From an uncultured Thermoanaerobaculia bacterium (GTDB taxonomy: Bacteria; Acidobacteriota; Thermoanaerobaculia; Multivoradales; Multivoraceae), in assembly GCA_951812325.1 (NCBI GenBank), contig OX638294.1, forward strand, positions 310,001-374,000: a DNA stretch of 64,000 nucleotides. Direction: 5' to 3'. Made by a program: the position numbers and the translations under genes. Below are positions 46,269-56,298 of this stretch, one piece after another; positions within the stretch are counted from its first letter, which is position 1, and the number at the start of each line of letters is the position of its first letter. The notes under the pieces were generated by a model. That model worked only from the letters and a program-made list of their open reading frames with translations. It had not been told where the DNA came from and searched no databases.

Positions 46269-46901
46269 ATGAACGAAACAAGGACCGCGGGCGGGTCGTC
46301 CCTGTATCGAGAGGAAGATGGGTTGCCACCACAGGAAGCGTCCGGTCGGACGCCGGCCGATGATGCCGGGGACCGCCAACTCGTCCGCTGCGCCGCAGCT
46401 GGCGACGCGGAGGCGTTCGACACGCTCGTCCTGCGCTACGAGACGCCGCTGCGCAAGCTGGTCTACGGCTACGTTCTGGACTGGGAAGTCGCCGAGGACG
46501 TGGCCCAGGACGCCTTCCTGCTGGCCTTCAGGAAGCTTGACCGCCTTGACGAGCACGCGGCCTTCAAGAGCTGGCTCTACCGGATCGCGATCAACCGGGC
46601 GCTCGACGAGCTCCGGTATCGATCCCGCTGGGGACGGCGGCTGGACGGCAACGTGCCTGATGAGGCGCTGGCCGAGATGCCGGCGCCGGGCGCCGAGTCG
46701 CGGGTGGAGTCGCGGCTCCTGCGCCGGGCCCTGGTCCGGGCTCTGGCGCAGCTCCCGAAGCGCCAGCGCACGGCGGTGGTCCTCAAGGATGTCGTGGGGA
46801 TGAAATACGTGGAGATCGCGGAACTCCTGCGCTGTCCGATCGGGACGGCGCAGATCCGGGTGCACCGGGGCCGGCGCCAGCTGCGGCGGCGGCTCGGGTA
46901 G
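46269..46901 (+). CDS. ECF-type RNA polymerase sigma factor
   Basis: This is a 210-residue sigma-70-family protein starting ATG 46269. Region 2 (LRKLVYGYVLDWEVAEDVAQ, then FLLAFRKLDRLDEHAAFKSW and LYRIAINRALDELR) and region 4 (ALAQLPKRQRTAVVLKDVVG, then EIAELLRCPIGTAQIRVHRG) are clear, and the linker is short, as in ECF sigma factors. The N-terminus carries a ~40-residue unstructured extension. It heads a co-oriented set with a possible anti-sigma protein, a CpxP-like protein and RND pumps, which it probably controls. Confidence 0.92.
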   Translation: MNETRTAGGSSLYREEDGLPPQEASGRTPADDAGDRQLVRCAAAGDAEAFDTLVLRYETPLRKLVYGYVLDWEVAEDVAQDAFLLAFRKLDRLDEHAAFKSWLYRIAINRALDELRYRSRWGRRLDGNVPDEALAEMPAPGAESRVESRLLRRALVRALAQLPKRQRTAVVLKDVVGMKYVEIAELLRCPIGTAQIRVHRGRRQLRRRLG

Positions 46902-46957
46902 CGGCGGCGCCGGGAGGCCGCGAGAGGGCGTCAGGAGTCCTGAGGGGGAGTAGAAGG

Positions 46958-47392
46958 ATGAGAAGGATGAAAGTCAACGTGGGTGCGGGACGGTCCGGCG
47001 CCTGGGAGGAGCGGCTTGAGGCAGAGTTCGAGGCTCTGCGCGAAGAGTGCGGCGCACCGCCTGAGGCGCCCGGCTTTCTGGCCGGTTTCCGTGCCCGCCG
47101 CGACGCCTGGATCGATCGGGGCGCCCAGGCCGCCGCATGGCGCCTGCTGGCGCTCCGGCTGGCGCCGGCAGGCGCACTGGCCGCGGTCGTTCTGGTCGCG
47201 ATGGCGCCTGGGTTCGACACTTCGGGGACAGACCCCGCCGCCGTAGCGGAGGATCCTCCGGTCACGGAGTACCCGGATCCGTTCGCGGCGGGCCTGGCGG
47301 AGGCCGGGGTGGCGACTCTGGCGTTGAGTGACGATGCCGCCGCCGCCTACGAACTCGTGGCGGCGCTCTACGAGCCGCTGGAGACCCCATGA
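46958..47392 (+). CDS. Possible anti-sigma factor (single membrane helix)
   Basis: This is a 144-residue protein starting ATG 46958 (ATG 46967 also possible). The N-terminal cytoplasmic part is acidic/helical (WEERLEAEFEALREECG), followed by one membrane helix (LAPAGALAAVVLVAMAPG) and a short periplasmic tail. Position directly after the ECF sigma gene suggests an anti-sigma role. I see no zinc-type HxxxCxxC motif, so the mechanism would be different. Overlaps the next gene by four bases. Confidence 0.6.
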   Translation: MRRMKVNVGAGRSGAWEERLEAEFEALREECGAPPEAPGFLAGFRARRDAWIDRGAQAAAWRLLALRLAPAGALAAVVLVAMAPGFDTSGTDPAAVAEDPPVTEYPDPFAAGLAEAGVATLALSDDAAAAYELVAALYEPLETP

Positions 47393-48063
47393 CGCCGAAC
47401 GGACGCACCCGGCTGTGGATGGGACTGGCTCTCGGCTCCGTCCTCGCGGTGGGACTGAGCGCCGGTCTGCTGGCCGACAGACTTCTGGGCGAGCGCCAGG
47501 GGGGCGAGCGCAAGCGGCCCCACGTCGGGCCGCGTCATGTGGATCGGCCGCACGACGGCGGTGTGTCGATGTTCCATTTCGATTGCCGGAGCCGGGAAGA
47601 CAGTGACGCGGCAACGGCCGCCGACGCGACTCCGCCATCGCCGTTGGATCAGGCCCGTTCCGAGGCGCGTTCCGAGGAGGGTCGCGAGCACGGGTCGAGG
47701 GTGACCCGCAGACTGGCCCGGCACCTGGAGCTCGATCCGGACCAGATCGAGGCTCTCGAGCCGATCGTCGCAGAAGCCATGGAGAGGGGTCGCCGCTACT
47801 GGGTGGGGGCGCGGGACGACTTCTGCGCCATGGAGAGGGAGTTTCACCGCCAGGTGGGCGAGCTCCTCAGGCCCGAACAGGCCGCCCTGTTCGACGAGAT
47901 GCGACGAAAGACCCGTGGGCCGGGTTACCCGCCGCACGGGAACCGATCCGACGGCGAGTCATCGGGCCCGCGGAAGGGACCTCCGGAACAGGGACAAAGC
48001 GATGAACGGCGCGATGGCAACGACGGCGGCGGCAACCAGGTCGAGCCCGGGATCCGCCGGTGA
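47389..48063 (+). CDS. CpxP/ZraP-like periplasmic protein
   Basis: This is a 224-residue protein starting ATG 47389. A membrane anchor (LWMGLALGSVLAVGLSAGLL) precedes a long polar, His-rich linker (RPHVGPRHVDRPHDGG). Then comes a helical domain with LARHLELDPDQIEALEPIVA and MEREFHRQVGELLRPEQAAL, the pattern of CpxP/Spy/ZraP-type proteins that sense metals or misfolded proteins in the periplasm. The C-terminal tail is Gly/Asn-rich. Its stop overlaps the RND gene start. Confidence 0.7.
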   Translation: MTPNGRTRLWMGLALGSVLAVGLSAGLLADRLLGERQGGERKRPHVGPRHVDRPHDGGVSMFHFDCRSREDSDAATAADATPPSPLDQARSEARSEEGREHGSRVTRRLARHLELDPDQIEALEPIVAEAMERGRRYWVGARDDFCAMEREFHRQVGELLRPEQAALFDEMRRKTRGPGYPPHGNRSDGESSGPRKGPPEQGQSDERRDGNDGGGNQVEPGIRR

Positions 48064-51000
48064 CGGGAACGGAGATGAACATGGACCAGCAGAACGGCCT
48101 GCCCACGGAACCCGAGCCGCAGGAGCCGCCTCCGGTCGGGGCGGAGGCCCACCGCCACGTTCACCCGCTCATCCGCTTCGCGGTAGAGCGCCGGGTGACC
48201 ATGTTCATGGCGACCCTGGGCCTGCTGGTGCTCGGCTGGCTTTCCCTTACCCGGCTGCCGCTGGAGTTCCTGCCCCTGTTCCAGTCATCCAACATCTCGG
48301 TCCGGGTGCCCTACCAGTCGTCCTCTCCGGAGGAGGTCGCGCGGTCGATCGTCTGGCCCCTCGAAGACAGCCTGGGGACGATCAACGGCGTCCGGATGCT
48401 TCGCTCGCGGGCCAGCGGCAACTCGGCCTCGGTCGATATCGAGTTCCGGGACGGAACCGATATGGAGTTGGCGGCCGTCGACGTCCGCGACCGGATCGAC
48501 CGGGTGCGCAATGAACTGCCCAGTGACGTGGAGCAGGTCTACGTCCGCCGCTTCGAGAGCACGGACATTCCGGTTCTCCGCAGCAGTCTCAGTGCTTCGT
48601 GGACCCAGGACGAACTGAACGACTTCGTGGAGGACGTACTCCTGCCGCGGATCGAGCGGCTGGAGGGCGTGGCGCAGGCGGAAGTGTGGGGCATGCTGAG
48701 CCGGGAACTGCGCATCGAATTGCTGCCCGACCGCATGGCGGCGCACGGCGTGGACATTCGCGAGCTCCGCCAGGTCCTGCAGAGCAACCACGTCAACGTG
48801 TCGGGCGGGACCCTGCGCGAGGGGAGCCGCCGGCTGCTGGTCCGCACGATCGGCGAGTTCCGGACGCCCGACGAGATCCGGCGTCTGCCGATCCGCGGCG
48901 ACGGCCTGCGGGTGGCCGATATCGCCGACGTGAAGTTCGGCTATCCGGACAAGTACGAGTACAGCTTCCTGAACGGGTCGGAGGCGATCAGCCTGAGCGT
49001 GAACAAGGCCTCAGACGCCAATCTGCTGGAGGTCGTGAGCCGGGTCAAGGAGGAGCTGGAAGCGATCCGGCAGACGCCCGAGGGCGAGGGCCTCGAGTTC
49101 CGCCACTTCCACGACACCTCGGTCGAGGTGCGCCAGGGGCTGACCGAGCTGGGCCGCAGCGGCCTCATCGGCGGCGGTCTGGCGATCGTCTTCATGTTCC
49201 TCTTCCTGAGGAAGTTCCGGACCACGCTGCTGGTGGCCCTTGCGGTTCCGCTGTCCCTGGTCATGACCTTCGTCATGATGTACCTCGGCCGGCAGGCCGG
49301 AGTCACCGAGATCACGCTGAACGTGATGAGCCTGATGGGGCTGATGCTCGCGATCGGGATGCTCCTCGACAACTCGATCGTGGTGATCGAGTCGATCTTC
49401 CGTCACCGGCAGGAGCTCGGCGCGAGTGCGAAGGAAGCCGCCCTGTGCGGCGCCAGCGACGTCGCGATGCCGATCATCTGCTCGACGATGACCACGATGT
49501 GCGTGTTCGTGCCGTTCATCTTCTTCGGCAGCGGCGGCGGCGGGCCGGGCAGCTTCTCGCGCTTCATGGGCGACATCGGCACAACGGTGTGCGTCGTCAT
49601 GCTCGGGTCCCTGGTCATCTCCCTGACCGTGGTGCCGATGATCGCGGCGATCCTGCTCAAGTCGGAGAGCAAGCGCCGGTTCAAGCTGCTCGACCGGATC
49701 AGCGAGTGGTACGGGGCGACGCTCGGCTTCACCCTCCGCCACCGCTTCGTGTTCACCGTGGTGATCGGAGCGCTGCTCTACGGTTCCTGGCAGCTGTACA
49801 ACAGCATCGAGCGGAGTTTCAACCAGCAGTCCCAGGGCAGGGCGCTGACCGTCTTCGTCGACACGCCGCGACAGATGGGAATGGACGAGCGCCTGGCTCT
49901 CTACGACGAGGTCTACACGCTGCTCGATTCCAGGCGCGACGAGTGGGAGATCGCCGACATCGCCCATCAGGTACGCCGCGGCGGCGGCCGCAGCCGGGGA
50001 TACGGCGGCGGCAACCGCTTCGAGGTCTATCTCAAGCCGGAGGAGGTCTCGGAGCTTTCCACGGACGAGGTCACCGAGCTCATCCGGGAGGCGATGCCGC
50101 AGCGGGTGGGCGTGCTGTTCAAACTCGCCCGCACCGAGTTCGGGCCGCCGGGTTCCGGGAGATCCGGAGTCGAGGTGGAACTGATCGGCGACGACATGGG
50201 CACACTCGAGCTTCTGGTGCCGCGAATCACCCAACGGCTGCGCCAGATTCCCATCGTCGGCGACATCGACAACTCGTTCGAGAGCGGCGACGACGAGATC
50301 CGGGTGACGGTGAACCGCGAGCGAGCGCTCCAGGGCGGCCTCTCGAGTCAGGCGGTGGCAATGACGGTCAACGGCGCGCTGTCAAGCCGTTCGCTGGCGT
50401 ACTTCAAGACCGCGGAGCGCGAGATCGGCATGGTCATGCAGTACCGCGAGGAAGACCGCGAGACGCTCGATCAGTTGCGAAAGATGCCGGTCCTCGTGTC
50501 GGACCCGAACGGCGAGTCGGGAGGGGTCACCCTGCCGATCTCGAGCCTTGCCTCGTTCGACATCCGGAGCGGCCCGTCCGAGGTCGAGCGCGAGAATCGC
50601 CGCGCCAAGGTGGAGATTGACGCGACGGCCGCGGGCGGCGTCCCGGGCTTCATGCTGCGGAGGCCGGTGCAGATGGCGCTCGCGGACGTGCCGCTGCCGC
50701 CGGGCTACGAGTGGTCGCTGGGCAGGAGGTTCATGGAGGCCGAGGAGGACGCGTCGCGCGCCGTTCTGGCGTTCATCCTCGCCGCGATACTGATCTACAT
50801 GATCATGGCGGCCCTGTTCGAGGACTTCCTCCAGCCCTTCACGATCATGCTGTCGATTCCCTTCGCCTTCATCGGCGTCGGCCTGATCATGTACCTCGCC
50901 GGCCAGCCGAGGTCCGACTCGTCGAACATGGGGCTTCTCATCCTGGCCGGAATCGTGGTGAACAACGCGATCGTCCTGATCGACCACATCAACCGGCTGC

Positions 51001-51326
51001 GCCGCGAGGGCCTGGGCCGCTATGACGCGATCGTTCTGGGCGGCAAGCACCGGTTGCGGCCCATCCTGATGACGGCGGTCACGACGATCCTGGGCCTGTC
51101 GCCCATGGTCGCGCCGTTCTTCCTGCCCCAAGTGTTCGGGCAGCCCGAGGGTCGGGCGGCCTTCTGGGCGCCGGTGGGTCTCGTCATTCTGGGCGGTCTG
51201 ACCACCTCGACCTTCCTGACCCTGCTTGTGATTCCGACGGTCTATTCCCTGGTCGACGACGTGAAGCTCTTCGTCCAGCGGGTTGTGCGGGCGGCAGTCG
51301 CCGTTCCGCGGAGAAAGATGGCATGA
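48060..51326 (+). CDS. RND-family efflux permease (first)
   Basis: This is a 1088-residue AcrB/MdtB-like pump starting GTG 48060 or ATG 48075. It has twelve membrane helices around two large periplasmic loops. Conserved pieces include IGMLLDNSIVVIESIFRHR (the helix carrying the proton-relay Asp residues), TTMCVFVPFIFFG, AGIVVNNAIVLIDHINRLR and LRPILMTAVTTILGLSP. A Gly/Arg-rich insertion (RRGGGRSRGYGGGNRF) lies in the docking region near residue 640. It is followed without gap by its adaptor gene (ATGA overlap). Substrate unknown, drug or metal efflux likely. Confidence 0.92.
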   Translation: MTGTEMNMDQQNGLPTEPEPQEPPPVGAEAHRHVHPLIRFAVERRVTMFMATLGLLVLGWLSLTRLPLEFLPLFQSSNISVRVPYQSSSPEEVARSIVWPLEDSLGTINGVRMLRSRASGNSASVDIEFRDGTDMELAAVDVRDRIDRVRNELPSDVEQVYVRRFESTDIPVLRSSLSASWTQDELNDFVEDVLLPRIERLEGVAQAEVWGMLSRELRIELLPDRMAAHGVDIRELRQVLQSNHVNVSGGTLREGSRRLLVRTIGEFRTPDEIRRLPIRGDGLRVADIADVKFGYPDKYEYSFLNGSEAISLSVNKASDANLLEVVSRVKEELEAIRQTPEGEGLEFRHFHDTSVEVRQGLTELGRSGLIGGGLAIVFMFLFLRKFRTTLLVALAVPLSLVMTFVMMYLGRQAGVTEITLNVMSLMGLMLAIGMLLDNSIVVIESIFRHRQELGASAKEAALCGASDVAMPIICSTMTTMCVFVPFIFFGSGGGGPGSFSRFMGDIGTTVCVVMLGSLVISLTVVPMIAAILLKSESKRRFKLLDRISEWYGATLGFTLRHRFVFTVVIGALLYGSWQLYNSIERSFNQQSQGRALTVFVDTPRQMGMDERLALYDEVYTLLDSRRDEWEIADIAHQVRRGGGRSRGYGGGNRFEVYLKPEEVSELSTDEVTELIREAMPQRVGVLFKLARTEFGPPGSGRSGVEVELIGDDMGTLELLVPRITQRLRQIPIVGDIDNSFESGDDEIRVTVNRERALQGGLSSQAVAMTVNGALSSRSLAYFKTAEREIGMVMQYREEDRETLDQLRKMPVLVSDPNGESGGVTLPISSLASFDIRSGPSEVERENRRAKVEIDATAAGGVPGFMLRRPVQMALADVPLPPGYEWSLGRRFMEAEEDASRAVLAFILAAILIYMIMAALFEDFLQPFTIMLSIPFAFIGVGLIMYLAGQPRSDSSNMGLLILAGIVVNNAIVLIDHINRLRREGLGRYDAIVLGGKHRLRPILMTAVTTILGLSPMVAPFFLPQVFGQPEGRAAFWAPVGLVILGGLTTSTFLTLLVIPTVYSLVDDVKLFVQRVVRAAVAVPRRKMA

Positions 51327-52870
51327 AACGACAACGACTCGTGGGCGCGGGCCGCCAGGCCGGCGCCGTCCTGTTGATCGCGGCACTGGGTGTCGCCGGC
51401 ATCGGCTGCGGGCAGTCGAACGCCGAACCCGGCGGCGAGAACCCCCGCGCCGGGCAAGGCGGACCGGGCGGGGCAAGGCCCGGGGGACGCGGCGGCGGTC
51501 CTCCAGGGGGCTTTCCGGGTGGCATGCCGGGCTTCGGCGGCGCCGCGGCCCCTTCCGCGATTCCGGTCAGGGTGACGAGCGTCATTCGCCGCGACATCGC
51601 GGACTACCTGGAAACGAACGGATCGCTCGAAGCCGAGAACGAGGTCGACATCGTGGCGCGTACGGACGGCCCGATCGTCGAACTGAACGTGGAGGAGGGT
51701 GACTTCGTCCGCGCCGGCCAGGTGCTGGCGCGCATCGACGCGGCGGAGATCGAGGCCCAGCTCGGGATCGCCCGCGTCAACCTGGCCGAGGCGGAACTGG
51801 CGTGGAACCGGGCCCAGTCGTCCTACCGCGAGGAGGTGATCAGCCAGGAGGCGTACGACCTCGCGAAGTCGAACTTCGACGCCGCCGCCGCCCAGATCGT
51901 GGGCACCGGGATCCTCCTCGACTACACCGTGATTCGGGCGCCCTTCGACGGTCTGATCATCGAGAGGGTGATCAGGAATGCCGAGCACGTCTCGAACAAC
52001 GCGAGGCTGTTCCGGATCTCCGATTTCGATCCGCTGCTCTGTCCGATTCAGCTTCCCGAGAAGGACCTGCCGCGGCTCAAGCTGGATCAAACCGCCTACC
52101 TCACGGTCGAGGCGTATCCCGGCGAGCGCTTTCCGGCCCGCGTGCTGCGGATCAGCCCGGTCGTCGATCCGGCGACCGGTACGGTCAAGGTCACGCTCGA
52201 AGTGCAGGCCCAGGGCCGCCTGCGTCCCGGAATGTTCGCCAGCGTGTTCGTCGAGACGGACATCCACGAGAACGCGCTCGTCGTGCCGAAGCAGGCTCTG
52301 GTCCTGGAGAGCACGTCCGACACCGTGTACGTGGCGATGGACGACGGCGAGGGCGGCGCCGTCGCCCGGCGTCGTTCACTCGAACTCGGCTACGAGGAGA
52401 GCGACAGCCTGGAGGTGCTCTCCGGCCTGAGCGAGGGGGAGGACGTCGTGATCCGCGGTCAGGACAACCTGTCCGACCAGACGCCGGTGAGGATCGACGA
52501 ACGGGAAGGACCGGCGGCAGCGCCCGCGACGTTCACCTCGTTGCCGGCCTCGGGCGCCGGGAACCCCGCCCCGGTCGCCAACGCTCAGGGGGCGCCGGCT
52601 GCCGGGAGCGCGCCGACCGCCGAGCAGGCCGCGCCGCAGGCCCGCCCGCCAGGCGGCCCCGGAGGCTTCCCCGGCGGCCCTCCGGGCGGATTCGATCCGA
52701 GCCAGATGACGCCGGAACGAATCGAAACGATGAAGGCCCGGATGAAGGAACGGGGCATGAGCGAGGAACAGATCGACCAGATGATCGAGCGGATCCGGAG
52801 CGGCCAGGGGCCGCCGGGAAGACCGCCGGGCGGGCAGCAGGGTGGACCGCCGGGCGGGCCGCGGGATTGA
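51323..52870 (+). CDS. RND periplasmic adaptor (membrane-fusion protein)
   Basis: This is a 515-residue protein starting ATG 51323, with a signal or lipid-type N-terminus (VLLIAALGVAGIGCG) and a Gly/Pro-rich linker. The core has the lipoyl/hairpin halves (EAENEVDIVARTDGPIVELN and IRAPFDGLIIERVIRNAEHV) and the beta-barrel (FPARVLRISPVVDPATGTVK). After residue 410 a long Ala/Pro/Gly tail contains MTPERIETMKARMKERGMSE, unusual for adaptors and reminiscent of CpxP-like helices. It links the inner pump with an outer-membrane channel that is not encoded here. It is shared with either or both adjacent RND permeases. Confidence 0.9.
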   Translation: MKRQRLVGAGRQAGAVLLIAALGVAGIGCGQSNAEPGGENPRAGQGGPGGARPGGRGGGPPGGFPGGMPGFGGAAAPSAIPVRVTSVIRRDIADYLETNGSLEAENEVDIVARTDGPIVELNVEEGDFVRAGQVLARIDAAEIEAQLGIARVNLAEAELAWNRAQSSYREEVISQEAYDLAKSNFDAAAAQIVGTGILLDYTVIRAPFDGLIIERVIRNAEHVSNNARLFRISDFDPLLCPIQLPEKDLPRLKLDQTAYLTVEAYPGERFPARVLRISPVVDPATGTVKVTLEVQAQGRLRPGMFASVFVETDIHENALVVPKQALVLESTSDTVYVAMDDGEGGAVARRRSLELGYEESDSLEVLSGLSEGEDVVIRGQDNLSDQTPVRIDEREGPAAAPATFTSLPASGAGNPAPVANAQGAPAAGSAPTAEQAAPQARPPGGPGGFPGGPPGGFDPSQMTPERIETMKARMKERGMSEEQIDQMIERIRSGQGPPGRPPGGQQGGPPGGPRD

Positions 52871-52905
52871 TCGGGCCTCCGGGGTTCCTGACCGGGTAAC
52901 ACGAC

Positions 52906-55900
52906 ATGAAGGTTGTTTCCTTCGCCACCCGGCGACCGGTCACCGTGTTCATCTTCGCCCTGGCGGCGGTGGTCTTCGGCGGCGTCGCCTTCCGCGATCT
53001 CGCGGTCGACCTGCTGCCGGACATCACCTATCCGTCGCTGACCGTCCAGACGGAGTACGAGGGCGCGGCGCCGGTCGAGATGGAGAACCTGATCACGCGG
53101 CCGGTCGAGGACGCGGTCGGCGTGGTCAACGGCGTCAACCGGGTCGTCTCCAGTTCGCGGGCCGATATCAGCGAGGTCACCCTGGAGTTTTCCTGGGGCA
53201 CGAACATGGACTTCGCGTCGCTCGACGTGCGCGAGCGGCTGGATCAGGTGCGGTTGCCGATCGAGGCCGAACGGCCGGTGCTGCTGCGCTACGACCCCTC
53301 GCTCGATCCGATCCTGCGAATGGGCCTGGCCGCCGGCGGGAGCGACCTGATCGCGCTGCGCCTGCTGGCCGAGGAGGACCTGAAACGGAAGCTCGAGCGC
53401 CTGGAAGGGGTCGCCGCGGTCGTCGTCAGCGGCGGCCTGGAGGAGGAGATCCAGGTCGAGATCGACGAACGCCGCCTGACCAGTCTCGGGTTGACGATGA
53501 ACCAGGTGATGAACCGCCTGGCGCAGGAGAACGTGAACCTGACCGGCGGCCGGCTGCGCGACGGTCAGACGGACTACCTGGTGCGAACGATCAACGAGCT
53601 GCTGCGTCCGGAGGAGATGCGGGAAATCGTGATCGATCGATCCCGGGGCGCGATCGTGCGCCTGGAGGACATCGCCCGCGTCTACCAGGGCGCCAGGGAA
53701 CGGGAGGTGATCACCCGCATCGACGGCCGGGAGGCCGTGGAGATCGCGGTCTACAAGGAGGGCGGCACGAACACGGTGACCGTCGCGTCCGCCGTCCTCG
53801 ATCGGGTGGAGGAGCTCGAGGAGGATCTCAGGCAGGTCGACCCGCAGCTCGAGCTGACCGTGCTCACCGACCAGTCGCGCTACATCCGGGACTCCGTGTC
53901 GGCCGTGATCGAGACCGCCCTGATCGGCGGCTCGCTTGCGATCGTCGTCCTGTTCCTGTTTCTGCGGAGTGCGCCCAAGACGCTGATCATCGGCATCTCG
54001 ATCCCGGTCTCCGTCGTCGCGACCTTCTTCTTGATGTACGTCGCCGGCGTGTCGCTGAACATCATGTCGCTGGGCGGGATCACGCTCGGCATCGGACTGC
54101 TGCTGGACAACTCGATCGTCGTCCTGGAGGCGATCCAGCGGCGCCGGGACCAGGGCGTGGGCATCGTCGAGGCTGCCCGTGGCGGCGCCTCCGAGGTAGG
54201 CCGTGCAGTGATCGCGAGCACGATCACTACCGTCTGCGTGTTCGTGCCGATCGTGTTCGTCGAGGGCGTCGCCGGCCAGATGTTCGGCGATCAGGCGCTG
54301 ACCGTGACCTTCTCCCTGCTCGTGTCGCTGGGGGTCGCGCTGACCGTGATCCCGATGCTCGCCTCCCGGAAGTTCTTCGCGACCGGGGACAGGGTCGAGA
54401 AGGTCGATTTCGCCGGGCGGTCCAACCCGGTTACCCGCGGTCTGGCGGATTTCTTCAACGCGATTGGGTTTGTCGTCGCGCTGACGGTCAGGATCGTGTT
54501 CGGTGGCGTTTCGACCGTCATGTCGTGGCTCCTGCGGCCCGTGCTTGCCGGTTTCGACGCCTTGCTGCGGGGGATTACCGCGGTCTACGCCCGGATCCTC
54601 CGCGGCGCGCTGCGTCATCCCGCTCTGGTCGTCCTGGTGGCCCTCGTGCTCCTGGCCGGCAGCGTGCAGCTCATCGGCTCATTGGGCAGCGAACTCGTGC
54701 CGGAGCTGATCCAGGGCGAGTTCTACGTCGACGCCGAGCTGGCGCCGGGCAGCCGGCTCGAAGTAACGGACCGGCGGCTGGCGGTCATCGACAAGCGCGT
54801 GCGCGAGTTTGCCGATGAGTTCGGCGTGCAGTCCGTCTACACCGTGGTCGGCACGTCGAACGAACAGGGAGGCGCGGCCGGCGAGAGACGGGAGAACATC
54901 GGGCAGGTCAACGTGCGGATGGAACCACCGATCGATGCCGAGCGGGAGGAGCTGGTGATGAGCCGGATCCGGGACCTGATCGATACGGAGAATGCGTCCT
55001 TCACCGGCCCGGCGACCCCGGCCGACGGGTCGGCCCCCGTCGGTGGAGGACAGGCGCTTTCCGTCGCCGGCCGGCCGGCCGCCGGGGGAGGCCAGGCGAG
55101 TGCTGCCGCCGGTCCGGCGCCCGCCGCCGGCGGCGGCGCCCGGCCGGTGCTGACGGACGACTCGCTGAAGTACCGGTTCGGCCGTCCCACGTACTTCAGC
55201 TTCAGGAGCCCGGTCGAAGTGCAGATCCGCGGGCACAATCTCGCACTGCTGGAGTTGCTGGCCGACCAGGTCGCATCGCGAATGCGCCAGGTCGAGGGTC
55301 TCGTCGACGTGAAGTCGTCCACCGAGGGTGGCAACCCGGAGTTGCAGATCGTCTTCGACCGGGAACGGCTGTCGGCATTGAACTACACCGTCGCCCAGCT
55401 CGGCGCCGTCATCCGCTCCAAGGTGCAGGGCGATATCGTGACCGACATCGTCCGCGAGGACCGCAACATCGAAGTCCGGATGCGAACCGACGAGGGCTAC
55501 CGCGACTCCGTTCGCGACCTGCGCAATCTGAACATCCGCCAGAGCGGCGCGACCCCGTTGCCGCTGTCGGCGGTCGCGGAGGTGATCGAGACGGAAGGGC
55601 CGGCCGAGATTCGCCGCAGCGACGGCGGTCGGGTCGCGCTGATCGAAGCGAACATCGTCGGCCGCGACCTGGGAAGCGTCTCCGACGACATCCAGTCCAT
55701 CCTCGATTCGACCCGGTTCCCGGTCGGCTTCGACGTTCTCGTAGGCGGCCAGCGCCAGGAAATGGAGCGCTCGTTCGACAGCATGCGGCTCGCGATCCTG
55801 CTGGCGGTGTTCATGGTCTACCTCGTCATGGCGTCCCAGTTCGAGTCCCTGCTGCACCCCTTCGTCATCCTGTTCGCCGTGCCCTTCTCGGTCATCGGGG

Positions 55901-56298
55901 CGATTGGCATCCTCTACCTCACGCGCACCCCGGTCAGCATCGTCGTTTTGATCGGCGGCATCCTGCTGGCGGGGATCGTGGTCAACAACGCGATCATCCT
56001 GATCGACTACACGAACCGCCTGCGCCGCGCCGGCAAGGCGAAGATCGACGCCCTGCGCGAGGCCTGCATGGTCCGGCTGCGGCCGATCCTCATGACGACC
56101 TCGACCACCGTGCTCGGCCTGCTGCCGATGGCCCTGGGCCTGGGCGAGGGAGCGGAACTCAGAACGCCGATGGCGCTGACCGTGGTCGGCGGACTGCTGA
56201 CATCGACGCTTTTGACCCTGATCGTGATCCCGGCGCTGTACATGCTTCTTGACCGCCACCGGCACGACATCGATCCGGAAGCCGTTGCCCGGAGCTGA
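52906..56298 (+). CDS. RND-family efflux permease (second)
   Basis: This is a 1130-residue pump starting ATG 52906 with the N-terminus VVSFATRRPVTVFIFALAAV. Key helix IGLLLDNSIVVLEAIQRRR, then TTVCVFVPIVFVEGVAGQM, then AGIVVNNAIILIDYTNRLRR and VRLRPILMTTSTTVLGLLP. About 45 residues rich in Gly/Ala/Pro (near residue 705-750) interrupt the second periplasmic loop. The last 120 codons are duplicated twice, at 1519-1671 and 2512-2886. It may form a two-permease complex with the first, as MdtB and MdtC do. Confidence 0.92.
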   Translation: MKVVSFATRRPVTVFIFALAAVVFGGVAFRDLAVDLLPDITYPSLTVQTEYEGAAPVEMENLITRPVEDAVGVVNGVNRVVSSSRADISEVTLEFSWGTNMDFASLDVRERLDQVRLPIEAERPVLLRYDPSLDPILRMGLAAGGSDLIALRLLAEEDLKRKLERLEGVAAVVVSGGLEEEIQVEIDERRLTSLGLTMNQVMNRLAQENVNLTGGRLRDGQTDYLVRTINELLRPEEMREIVIDRSRGAIVRLEDIARVYQGAREREVITRIDGREAVEIAVYKEGGTNTVTVASAVLDRVEELEEDLRQVDPQLELTVLTDQSRYIRDSVSAVIETALIGGSLAIVVLFLFLRSAPKTLIIGISIPVSVVATFFLMYVAGVSLNIMSLGGITLGIGLLLDNSIVVLEAIQRRRDQGVGIVEAARGGASEVGRAVIASTITTVCVFVPIVFVEGVAGQMFGDQALTVTFSLLVSLGVALTVIPMLASRKFFATGDRVEKVDFAGRSNPVTRGLADFFNAIGFVVALTVRIVFGGVSTVMSWLLRPVLAGFDALLRGITAVYARILRGALRHPALVVLVALVLLAGSVQLIGSLGSELVPELIQGEFYVDAELAPGSRLEVTDRRLAVIDKRVREFADEFGVQSVYTVVGTSNEQGGAAGERRENIGQVNVRMEPPIDAEREELVMSRIRDLIDTENASFTGPATPADGSAPVGGGQALSVAGRPAAGGGQASAAAGPAPAAGGGARPVLTDDSLKYRFGRPTYFSFRSPVEVQIRGHNLALLELLADQVASRMRQVEGLVDVKSSTEGGNPELQIVFDRERLSALNYTVAQLGAVIRSKVQGDIVTDIVREDRNIEVRMRTDEGYRDSVRDLRNLNIRQSGATPLPLSAVAEVIETEGPAEIRRSDGGRVALIEANIVGRDLGSVSDDIQSILDSTRFPVGFDVLVGGQRQEMERSFDSMRLAILLAVFMVYLVMASQFESLLHPFVILFAVPFSVIGAIGILYLTRTPVSIVVLIGGILLAGIVVNNAIILIDYTNRLRRAGKAKIDALREACMVRLRPILMTTSTTVLGLLPMALGLGEGAELRTPMALTVVGGLLTSTLLTLIVIPALYMLLDRHRHDIDPEAVARS

